The position numbers and the translations under genes were made by a program. DNA of 64,000 nucleotides from Sequoia sempervirens (Eukaryota > Streptophyta > Pinopsida > Cupressales > Cupressaceae): contig VDFB02270651.1 of NCBI GenBank assembly GCA_007258455.2, forward strand, positions 496,079,370 to 496,143,369. The letters are read 5' to 3'. Shown here in pieces: positions 35,101-47,100 of this stretch (position 1 is the stretch's first letter; every line of letters starts with the position of its first letter). The notes beneath the pieces are model-generated. The model was given only the letters and a program-made list of their open reading frames with translations. It was not told the origin of the DNA and ran no database searches.

Positions 35101-38100
35101 CAACCAATTTGTCAGCATCTTCTTGTTCTTTTATAAATGCTGCTATTTGTACAGCAGACAACCCCTTCCTATCTGGGTCCTCACACATATTAATCCCTTT
35201 ACCACCAAGGCCCATAAAATGAAGTTTCACTTGGTAATAGGAGCTATTATATTGTGTATTGCAAAAATTACACTTCCAAACAAACCCCCCACCTCCAGGA
35301 ATTTGTGAAATTCTTGTGGTATGACTCCATAAAGGAGATCCTTTATCAATTTTGAACTTTTGGCTTCCCTCCCCACCCACTGAACTTTGACTACTGGCCA
35401 TTGTTGCAATCTATAAAAAAAATGAAAAAAAAAATATATACTTGAAAAACTTCTTCACAAACTAGAAAACATCCATCAAAAACTAAGAAACTTAAAAAAA
35501 TTCATCAAAAGATTAAAGAATAGGGTTTAAATACATACCTTAAACACTTAAATCTCCTTTGTAGAAGCTATTTGCCACTCCACGATCGATCTCCTTCGAA
35601 TACAATCACCTCCCTTCAAAATGCTAAGATGGAGAGAAAATATGGAGAGAGCAAAATGAGAGGTAAAAATGAAATGTTTGTGTTGAAAGGCCTCATATTG
35701 GGTCGTTTTAGGGTTAAGAGGCAAAATAATAATAAAAAAATTGCTTTTTATTTGACTTTGGGCCCACTTTTTAAGTGCTGGGCTGTGGGTTTTCCCAGGT
35801 ACGCCCAAGTACGTGGCTGGTACCCCCGGGTCCGCGCACCATTGGGCTAGGTTCGTGCTGGGCACACACCCTGTACGTACCTAGCACGTACCCACAGGCG
35901 AACCCGTACCAGGTTCGCACCCGAACCGGGTTCGAGGCCTGTGGGTACGAACCCTGCAACATAGGTTTTGAGCCTCTCTGCAATCAACTTAGTGATAATC
36001 TTATACACCACATTACAAAGAGCAATAGGTCGAAAAAATTCAAGCTTATCAACGCCTTCCTTCTTGGGAATGAGAACTAAGAAAGTAGAATTCATGGCCC
36101 GAAGCATCTGCTTACTAGAAAGAGACTCCCAAACAACTTCCAACAGATCAAGCTTGATGATATCCCAAAACTCCTGAAAAAACTCAACAGGGAAGCTATC
36201 CGGACTTGGAGCTTTACCTTTATTCATACCAAACACGACCGCTTCTAACTCTGGCATCAAGATCGGGCGGATAAGAGAATCATTCATCGCATCGGTGATC
36301 AAAAAAGGAATGCAAGAAAGGACCAAAGTTTCCTCCTCAACAGTAGGAGGGGAATCTTCAGCAAAGAGAGCATAATAAAATTGCCGAGCCTCTCAAGACA
36401 TAGCCATCAGAGAGGAGATTTGTAAACCATCTGAAGTCACCAGAGAAGAAATGTGCCCCATGTTACGACGAGCCTGCACAAAATGATGAAAAAAGGCAGT
36501 ATTCCTATCCCCTTCCTGGAGCCAATCGATTCGAGCCTTCTGTTTCCAATAGATCTCTTCACGAAGCTCCCATTTTTTGTAATGTTCCCTTCTCAGCAGT
36601 GATCAGTTCAGACGCTCTTCAGCCTATTCCGGAGGCTCGTAGGCTCGTTGAGGTAAAATTAGGGTTTCCTTGCTTGGAGGTTTGAGGCAATTTTGAGTGT
36701 TTACTATTTATAGTAAATACTATTTTTGGCAATATGCAGTTGTCAGCCTTCAGGTCTTCATTTCCAGTTGGAGCAATTATTTGAGTTCAAGTTCTGGCTT
36801 CTTAAAGCTTTATTCTGGTGAATTTCTTAAATAAAGGCATTAATATTATAATTTGCAGTTGACCCCCTTGGCCTAGGAGAACAACTTTAATTTGTATTTA
36901 AAAGAGGGGCTTGGGAAAAGACGCCTTCATAAAGGTGTTTTATTATTTTTTAATAGAGTTTTGATGCCTTGGGAAAAGTGGACGCCTTAAATGAAGGAGT
37001 TATTATTTAAAAATAAAGTTTTAATGTTGCCTTGATAAAGTGGACGCCATATTGAAGAATTAAAAGATTCTTTGGAAATTTGAAAAGACTCTGGTGTCTC
37101 TTGGTGTGCCTTGAAGGGAATTCGAAGAGTCTTCTCTTTTTCTATAAAAGAGAAGCCTGGCTCCAGCATTTGGTATCCATGAATTTTGCTATTGTTATGC
37201 TGTCGGAATGACATTTGATTCATTACTTCGAGGAAAGCATACCTCCTAGCCTCTTGTCCAATTTCGTGTTTGAAAGATAACTCCTAGTTGGCTATTTTGC
37301 TGCTTCTCATATCAGATTAGTAAATTGAGCTTCACAGTTGCATTTTTTGAGTTTTTTCCAAATTTTGAGTTGCTGGTTCACATACAGTTGAAAGTGAAAA
37401 TTGTATACAGCTCCTTGAATAATTTTAATTTGGTTTTGGGTACTTTTGAAATGAATTTGTTTGCCATGGGCGCCCCTTCCCACCAAGTATGAGATTTTAT
37501 TATGAAGTTTCTAATTTTTAATGGCAAAGTCGCCCTTGCTCAAGGCCGTACCATTTAGGGACATTGGGAATTGTGCTGAGAAATAATTGCTCATCTTTTG
37601 TTGCTGTTTCTTCATCATAGAATGGGCGCCTACCTTCTAGAAGATCATTGCAAGTGATTTCACGTCATTCGGAGGTAAATTGGTCAAGTTATGAGCATTT
37701 TATGGTGATCTCTGTTAGCTGGTCTGAATTTCCAGAACTCAGTTCTTTATATCAGATTTCATTAGATTTCAGTTTTGGCCTTATTTCATCATTGGAAAGT
37801 TCAAAAACATTGAAAGAATTCATTCTCCTCTTCTTAGCATTGTTCTCTATCATTGTAACTTGTGATTTGCAGATTTCAAGATTGTAAGGTTGAGATATAG
37901 TAGTACTAATCCAACCATTTTAGTTTCTGCAATTATTTGTTAAATTTCACATTAATTACCCCTGGATGGTTTACCACCAGTGTGGAGAAAGAACATTTGA
38001 TCTCTCATTGTACCCACTGAAAAGTGGAGAATTCCCACTCTTGAGTGGATGCTCGCCACAGCGGATGAATTAGATAGTTGAATCATCATGGCTGGTTATC

Positions 38101-41100
38101 CGCTTGAGTTTACTTCCTATTTGTATTAATTACTCCGTCATATGTTAGCACCTTGCCCTCACTGGGATCTTGAGTGCACATTCTTGACATTGAGTTTGTT
38201 TCAGTTTCAGTTGCATTCCATTCTGTATCAAGTTGAAGCATAGGGATCCTCTGACCATATGCCCGCCCCTCTTCCTTAAATGGTTTTAGGGCGCATTCTT
38301 GGTTAGAGTTGCTTTGATAGTGTTTTGAATTTAGCACTAACGCTAATCAAGTTGGCCAAGTGCTGGTTTGTGTGTGCAATTCAACGAAAAAATTTGGTTA
38401 GCATATTTCACTTTTCCACATTTTGCATTGCCTGGGACTCCACTCTTCCAAGATCATCTGTGAAACCACTATCCCGAATAGGCATGTAAGACATATTTAA
38501 TTGCGTTGGATTGAGTCAATTTATGTAAATTTTTTTGTTGATTAAAATTTAAATGATTTACAATTACACAAATTTATTTGAATCAATTGTTTTTAAATTT
38601 TTCAATTTTTTTGGAATATAGGGTTTATATTTTAGCGTTAAAAGATGTTATTTTTGTCAAATTCGTTAATTCAATCACCACATTACTGCCATATGTTAAA
38701 ATTTTCAAATGCATTTAAATTTGACATGATTTAAAAAAAAATCATGTTGAAATTGCTATATATTTTTTTAAACACTATTTTTTTATTTTTATCAATATTG
38801 CAGGTTAATATGCAATCGCATTTTTCTTTATAGGTTCAAACTTAGTGAGTGGAAGTTATCTTGTTGGAACTAAACCCCTAGAAGCTGTGACCTTGCTTGG
38901 AAATTTGCTGCAATGGGATTGGTTGCAGGGATTGTGATTTGTACCTGTTGCTTGAAGAAGCTTAGTGGAAGCATCAATTGCCTCAGATACCATCTTTTAG
39001 GCATTCCTAATCGCAATTCCAAGCCGTGTATAGTGGCCTCAGAAGAGGTGAAATGAGAGATGACACTTCTTGCATCACTAGATGAAAAGGAATTGGAGAG
39101 GGCCAAGGCACAAGGAAGGATTGCTCCTAATTTGGCAACATAATTGTCATGCCCCTGAAATTGTAACACTAAAATATGAAGCATTAAAATACCAATGAAT
39201 AAATAAAGCAAATAACAAAATATTTTTAAAAAATATAAAAAGAGATATCAACAATTTAATATTATACAATTATCATAAGATAATATTATGGTTATAATTA
39301 TCGAATATAAATATTAACAATACAAAATAAATATTAACAATTTAACATTATTATAATTATAACTATTATAATATAATAATATAAATTATATAGATGAAAT
39401 TGATGTAGAAAATAAATATGATAAAATAAAGAAATATACAATACATATTAATATAGACAAAAATAAGGGCGGGGGCCCTAGCTCGGTTGGCTAAGTAATT
39501 CCGTTGCGGCTCTGCTGGTCACGAGTTCTAGTCTCCCCCATCCCGTGGTACCGAAGGGCGTGTCGCGCCAGTGCCGCCGGTCACGTTAAAAAGTTTACCA
39601 GGCGCACCTGCAGTTTATAGGGGGTCGTGCTACCCGATTCCTGCAGTTTAAAAAAAAAAAAATATAGACAAAAATAAATCAATTAGCAGCCATCGATGGG
39701 TATTAATAGAAAAGCATCGGCTATGACTTGGGAGGCAGCGGTTCATTTACAAAACAGCCCACTATATTTGTTAAGGTATCGATTAAGCAAAAAAGCAGCA
39801 AATTGTATAAAGAGGACAGCAGTTAATGAGAACAGGGAATAGGTCTAAGGCTGTCATTAACAAAAGGTAGCGATTCAAAAAGTAGGGATAGAGTTAATTA
39901 AAATGTAGAAAGTTGATATAGATAAAAGGAGGGCAGTGATCAAAGATTAAGGAGAACAATTATTTAAGAGAGGTCATAACTCTTTGAATAGTTATTACTT
40001 TTCAAAAGAGATGTATCTCTTCATAAAGGTATAAATGGAAGAAGGAAGATAGCGAGACAGGGGAGGGGAGTTTAGGGAATATTTTCAGATATAAGGATAT
40101 AAGCAGAAAAATGGAATGAAAAGAAGAATATATTCTGACAGAGAGGGAATCATTTAATAAAAATAGTTTCTAAATCTGTTCATCAATAGATATAGGAAAC
40201 CGTGGCTTGGAGAAATAGAGGATATCTGCAGAATTGACCAGCAACAAGGAGGTAAGTATTCTATGAATTTGAATAATAAGTTAGATAAATATTTGTAATG
40301 GAAGAGAAGAGGAATCTGCAGGTAAATCAGCAGTAAGTATAAAGGTAAATACTTTGTAAATTTAAATAATGAGTTTGAGAAATGCATTATGAATTTAGAT
40401 ACTGGTATTAGTAAAATATATTATGAATTTAAATAATAGTGGGGAAAACTAACAATTTACACATAATGATATTTATTCAAGTTGATGTTATTTATTTCTA
40501 TTAGTGTTATTTGGAATAGTAAAATTATGTATGCTAGTAGTTGTCTTATAACATTGCTGATATGTTTGCTCCATTAACATTATTGTATGCAATTACATAT
40601 AATTTGTTGTTTATATTTATTAGTCCAGATAATAACAGCTCTGTATATTTGCATAAGTCCGAGTTATCATATAATGGATATATTATTGATCTGTGTCACT
40701 GATTCAATATGTGAAGATAAAATATGTGACTACATTATGCAATAATATTTACATTGTCTAACTGTGGTAATTAGCCATGGTAGGGGAGATTGAGGGCCTG
40801 CTGAAGGGGAAACAACGTGTGAGGTCACCCTTTAAGTACACCACCCATCTGGATGGCAAGGGCCACATGGGCCAAGGGGGGTGTACTGCTCTTGGGCTTA
40901 GAGGAAATGACTATCCAGGACACCCTACTGTAGCTGCACCCTCAACCTCTCAATATGATTGAGCAATGATGGTTCTGGTACAAGGGAACAACGAAGAACA
41001 CTAGGCACACCACCCCATATGGATGGCAAGGGCCACATGGGGCCAAGAGGGGCGTACTGCTCTTGGGCCTAGGGTTTCTTGGGCACCCTATCAGACTATC

Positions 41101-44100
41101 ATACTCAAGGAAGAATGAATTAGGAAAATTCAAAGAAGATTCAATATGCTTATAAAATGATTTTGTCTTATTTTATAAATGTCTACTAACATATTTGCAT
41201 GTCTAAATAGGTAGTTGTATCCCTAACCATGTTCTCTTTGGTTTTCTTATATGCATTTTAATTAATATTATCTTGTAAATATTGTCTAACTTTGCTTTGC
41301 AGGGGCCTACTCGCACTATAAACATTCCCAAACCCAAGGTGATCACTTGGAATTGATAAATTAGGGCAGATTTAGGGTTATCCCAAAAAGGGGACATTAC
41401 AATAATCGAATGTAGATATGAAAAGAATTGTGGGCTTAGTTGTAGTCCATGCATATGTGACACATCCACCTCATCCAACTCAAGTAGAGCTGAATCATAG
41501 TAGTTTTTTGTGCCTAGAAACTTATATGGAGCACAACCTTCTTTGGAAGCTATGAGGTAGAACAAGGAGGCACACAAAGAAGTAGATAAGGCATGCATGA
41601 TTTTTTGGTATTACAACAACCTTTCCTTCAACGTGGCAAGGAGTCCATATTGGGTGTATTCGGTGATAACTTTGGCAATTGTTGAGAAAGGGTACAAGAT
41701 GCACTCTTCAAGAGAGTTAAGTGGCAAGTTGATCCAAGATGCTATTGTAGATGTGAAAAAATTGTGGAAGATCAATAGTAATGGCCGAGGTTTGAATGCA
41801 CAATTTTTCCAGATGGGTGGATAGATGGAAGAAACTACATTCGCAATTTTTTAGTCACTTCAAATGGTGAGTTGATTGTTTTGAAGTCAATTGATGCCTC
41901 CAATAAAATAAAGAACACAAAAAAAACTGAGTGTGATGTTGGAGAGGTTGTTTTATAGGTGGGCATACAAAATTTTGGTTAAGTTGTTATTAACAATGTA
42001 ACGGCATACGTGGTGGCTGAAAGATTGCTTTGGGAGGCATCCAACAGTTTTTTGGATCCCTTGTGCAACCCATTGGCTTGACTTTTTTCAAACCTGGACA
42101 TAGGCAAAATTGATTGGGTGGGATTGACTATAAAAGATGAAAGATGTAAGGAATACATATATATATATATATAAAATCATTCATGGGTTCTTGACTTGAT
42201 GAGAGATCACACCAAAGGGAAAGAGCTTGTGTGATCAGGTGCCACAAGGTTTGCATCTAATTAATTATCTAACGTTGCCAAGTATTTCTAGTTTTTTGAC
42301 TTCTTTGAAGCATGGCTAGACAAAACATATTCATAGATCGTAAAAATAGATTTCGAGAATTTTAAGTTAACTTCAAACTTCAATTTAAATTTCAAATTGA
42401 ATTATTTAGTTTTAAATTTAAAAGAATTTAGTTTCATTTTAACTTTAATTTGTTTGTACTTTGTAGGTATTGGAGCCATTGGTGAGGGTTTTGTGCTTGG
42501 TGGATGGGGAGCAAAATGCAATGGGATACATCTATGAGGCCATGGATAGGGCCAAAAAGGCCATCCAAAACTATCATAGGGGGATGTAGTAGATTTGCCC
42601 CTTTTTAGGAGATTATCGATTGAAGGTGGAACAATCAACTCTTCCAACCCATTCATGCAGTGGGCTACTACCTCAACCTCGAGTTTTTTTTCCGATAGTT
42701 TCACACATGCTAATGGGGAGGTTATGGAAGGCCTCTCCACATGCATTGAGAGGATGAAACTTGAGGTTGAGGTGAGAGACCTCATCATTTCAGAGTTGCA
42801 AAATCATAAGTAAGCTAGGGAGAGGCTCTTTTCTTCACCACTAGCTATTTGAGGAAGATCTACACAAGCACAAGGTAAGAAAAAGTGAAGTCTTATTATA
42901 TCTTGCAAGTTACAAATTACAATTATTAATAGAATTTTGTTTATTTACAAACTCTTGAATATCCTATTTGTAGGTTCTCAGTGGGAGACCACAATGGAAA
43001 TACCTTAAATCTTTGAAAGTTGGCCTTCTAAATTCTATCTCAACCTTCTAGTGCTTCTATTTGCTTGGCAATTGGAGTTTGTTTGATGCCATGCACACGA
43101 AGAAGTGTAATATGTTGACTCAACAACATTGCAATGACCTAGTTTTTATGCAATGTGAAGGACAAATCATGGCAACCTATTGAATTGGATGAGTTTGATC
43201 CCTATAATGACTAGATCATGTAGGATAATGAGCCCTCTTTGTTTATAGAGGATGAGATTGCTGATTTCAAGAGGCAAGCTATGGAGTATGTGGCTATAGC
43301 AAAAGTAGGGGAGATTTGATTGTCATTGGATGACATTGATGTGGCAAAGGAGTCATTGCGGTCTAGTAGAAAGGTGGAGTGATGCAGGAGCATTTGGGCG
43401 AATGAGCAATCTGCATCACCCAAAATATTTCAGTCTGGTTTCTTGTTTTGGTTTGATTTTCATTTCAGATTGCAATTTAATTTTGGATCTATGGACTGTG
43501 GAGGTTGAGTAGAGCGGCATTATTGTCATTGCATTTGACAAAATGGCATATTTTCAATTTATATCTTTAGTTTCAATTGTTTGATTGCAATGAAGTTCAA
43601 TTGGTTTTGAATGGTCGATTATTGAAATGAAATGAATAACTAATCTCTAATTTGCCTGATGTAACTTCTTCCTATAGTTTGATTGGAAAATCGACTTCAA
43701 TGGAACCAAGTGATTGCTGTTTTTTCGGTTGTCAATAACAATAAATATAAACAAATATTTTTTAATGCCAGCATATGGATGGGGCTCCACACTTGTAGAA
43801 GGGGAAGAGACGAGGTAGTGAAGGGGTGTAGGATTAAGTTAACACTGCTTGGAGAATACATATTGATATGGTAACAATAAAAGAAGATTAGGGGTTGTGG
43901 TAGAAGTGGGAAGCCATCCAAGGATGAAGGGGTGACCAAAATAAAACAAAAATATAATTTTTGCCATAAAAAAAATCACGTGCACAACCTTGGGTAATGT
44001 GAGGTAAGTAAGTAGATGAGGAGGGGCACGACATGGGGAGATAGGGTATAATGTATGAAAATAAAGAAATGGAGTATGGGGGTCGAGTATAGGGGAACAA

Positions 44101-47100
44101 GGAAAAGACAAGAAAAATATGCGAAGTAAAAATAATACAGGCCTTGCACCATAGTGATGGTGCAAAGTGAATGCTAATTGGGGTTGAGAGGAGTTTCGAG
44201 AGGAGGCGTTGTGGGCAAGAGAGGGAACTGGAGTAAGCCAGCAGCAGGGAAAGAAGTGGGGAGAAGTGTGCAAGGGAGGACATGGGAGCTTTGATAGAGT
44301 TTATCATAGTAAATAGATTGTAGAAGAAAAAGAAGAATACAAAGGAGCAATGTAATTGAAGAATATGTATTGCAAAGCAAACATCCTTAATTGAAATTGT
44401 ATTTACATACCCGTGCGGATTTTGATGGCGAAATAAAATTTTGTTGCATCTAGGATTTATTTCATTGCGTTCAATCCAATTTGTGAGTGTGATAGTTGTG
44501 TTAATGATCAGATTTATGGAGGATTTTGATCATATGTATAAAGTTTTATGAGCAGATCTGAGTTTACTACAGTAGACATTAAGGCAGAAATATATGTCAA
44601 GAAGTTGTGATCAGATTTGCAAGTGAAATTATAGCAGACCTTAAGGCAGATTTTATAGCTTATTTTTGTGAAGGTATTAAGGCAGATTTGTGAAGCATAT
44701 AGAATTAGCGATACTCAAGAAGGCAAACACAATATTCATTTTGAGGTTGGTGCCTCTCATTAGAAGAGATTGGTGTCTCTTGTTGGGTTGGTGCTCAGTG
44801 GTGGGGATTGGTGTCTCCAGTGGGTTGGCGCCTACAAATCTTGTAAGTGAGGATTGGTGTTTTCAATGGGTTGGTTCCTACAAAGATTGTAAGAGAAGTT
44901 TTATATAAGCAATATTTTGCCATGGTTTTCTCCTGCAAGGGTTTTCATGTAAATCGTGTGTTCGTCTTGTGTTCTTAATTGCTAGATCTTGCATGTGTGT
45001 TATTGTTGTGGATGATTAAGTTTTAAAGTGCTACTGCTATGGTTTATTAAGTTTTGAAAAGTAAAAGATTGTTGTTGAGTCAACTTATTGCATTTATTTG
45101 TGTGAATGGAATCAATTGAATTTTAGGTGCACTTGGCCAAAAAGTGCTACAAGAATGAGAGAAAATTCAGAGGGGTAGCTTTTGAAGATTTGGTGTATGG
45201 GATTCTAACCCAATTTTTTCCTTAAGAACCTACAAATCAGATATTTAAAAGTTAATAAGTAATATTTTATTAATATTGGCATTTTGTAACTTGTAAGATA
45301 GAAGTAAAGACTCCAATTTTTGTGATTTAGTGTTTGGGTAGATTTCTCTCAATAGCTAGTGGTGAATGTACTTCTTGAAGACACTTGGAGAAGTCATGGC
45401 AAGTCGACCATTTGGTCGCCAACTTTTCAACTGGTGGGTGTAGAACAACAAGGTATTAAGGTACTTGGATTTTTAATGGGACAAAAGGTAATTATCGAAA
45501 CCCAAGCATTTTTGTTGAACTTTGTGGTCATTGCATTAAGGAAGAAAGCGTATGACGCATTGTTAGGTTAGGGTTGGCTGGTGGCAGGCAAAGCTAATCA
45601 TGACTGGAAGAAGAATACAATTTGCATTGAGAATAAGGGTCAGAAATATATAATTGATTTGAAAAACCAAGCAGTTAGTAAGGAAGCATCCTCCTCGGAT
45701 TCGTCATATTTAGACTCTGGAGAAGAATGGACGTAGAGTCAAGGTTCGATGGAACCAAACAATGAAGGAATTTTGGAGTTATAGTCATGTTTGGACGATG
45801 AAACAAATTCTCTTCGTGGCCTATTTCATTGGCAAATGGAGGACTCTGAGGTATTTCTGTTGACTTATAATTTTCTTGAAGCTACAACTCTCAGTGAAGA
45901 GAAAAATGATTTTGGAAAGTTGGATGGTTTATGTGCATGGGATGCAGTCCATGGTTGGCAAAAGATGACAGTTGCTACGGAGGTATCTGATATTGTAGAA
46001 GAATGCAAAATAACGAACAATACACCCTAGAGTACTAAAAGCAAAATATTTAACGTGGAGCGTACAAATATTGGTCAAGTCAAATAAAATTCACATAAAA
46101 TTTATAGAAAAAGGAAAAGAAAATTAGAAAATAAGGAAACTATGGAAACGAAGAGGAAAAAATATTATTCAATGATTGAGAGAAAATAATAAAAGGCACA
46201 ATCACATAAAAATCCAGATTACACAGTCTTACTATATTAATGATTAGATTATGTCATACAACCAAAGCTACATTGCACAATGGGTTCTTAAACCCCGTCA
46301 CATAGTATGATGGCAAAATCTAGTGAGTCTTCACTCAACAAAGGGAATAAATCATAACAAGCGCCTAGTCATTCCTCACATTGTATGACTTCCACTCCAA
46401 TCATTCATTCAACATATCCCTCGACCTTCACACACTGTATGGCACCATCGACGAAGGCATCCAAACATTCATGACATCATACAACGAAACCATTCACTCA
46501 GTCGATATAACATTCAGTGGTCACAAGCACAGTTTAAAGCAATGATCAAATATATTATACGACATTATCCTCCTGGCAGGAAACATCACCCTCTGTGCAG
46601 CCTCCTTCAAGTTGTATGACGAAAGCAACCACTCATTCAGTGCATCGTACAACATCGTCACACACCTCTTTGCATGGTACGACATCCTACCTTCATCATT
46701 GTCCACACCCTACATTGTAGGACCTCCTGGCGCTCAACCTCTTACAATGTATGATTAGTTTCAACTATACGATGGCATCATCATAGCATATGGCCAATCA
46801 ATCTTTTGCATTGATTTCCGCACACCATATGACTCACCATCCACGTCATATGACGGGTCATCATACAACGGGTTGAATTATTCTGAAGGCGACAGGGCAA
46901 TCACTCCACCATACAACTTCCATAGTACGACATAGATCTCATAGTACGACATCAACAACAAAGGTACGAGACATATTTAAGTCATGGTTCGTACGGTGTA
47001 GCACTGCATGGTAGAATCAAACCACCATCGTACAACATTTGACAATCGTTTACACAGACAGGAGTGATGTCATATGACCTGCAAAAACCAACAATTGTAT

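Larger units (their letters stand above)
29862..38478 (-). mobile_element. LINE non-LTR retrotransposon (LINE-1) with nested insertions
   Basis: A minus-strand L1-type plant LINE between perfect 20-base target duplications, with a poly(A) tail seen as plus-strand T at 29862-29867. It contains ORF2 reverse transcriptase, zinc finger and RNase H, and two later insertions: hAT-2 (32595-35964) and an LTR-like block (36578-38478). All recognised ORF2 pieces on both sides of hAT-2 lie in the same frame, because hAT-2 plus its duplication adds 3,378 bases, a multiple of three. The endonuclease domain is not visible, so the LINE was 5'-truncated or lost that part to the LTR-like block. Confidence 0.85.
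39145..41401. mobile_element. Solo LTR (about 2.26 kb) inside hAT-3
   Basis: Starts TGTCATGCCCCTG and ends GGGGACATTACA, imperfect inverted ends, with ATAAT on both sides. No gag-pol sequence is present inside, so it is most likely the remains of an LTR retrotransposon after recombination between its LTRs. It carries SINE-2 and an internal 65-base direct repeat. Orientation was not decided. Confidence 0.75.

Noticed and set aside
36578..38478. 5' UTR or endonuclease part of LINE-1
   Set aside because: No endonuclease motifs on the minus strand. It starts like an LTR and shares motifs with the LTR at 48400-50187. A short LINE remnant at its right end cannot be excluded.
39467..39660. A true tRNA gene
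   Set aside because: The A and B boxes are present but the body does not fold into a complete cloverleaf by eye. It has a poly(A) tail and target duplications, as a SINE does.
43839..44380. Overlapping minus-strand frames of 68-144 codons
   Set aside because: Caused by a purine-rich plus strand; three overlapping frames, no family resemblance, no splice or repeat context.
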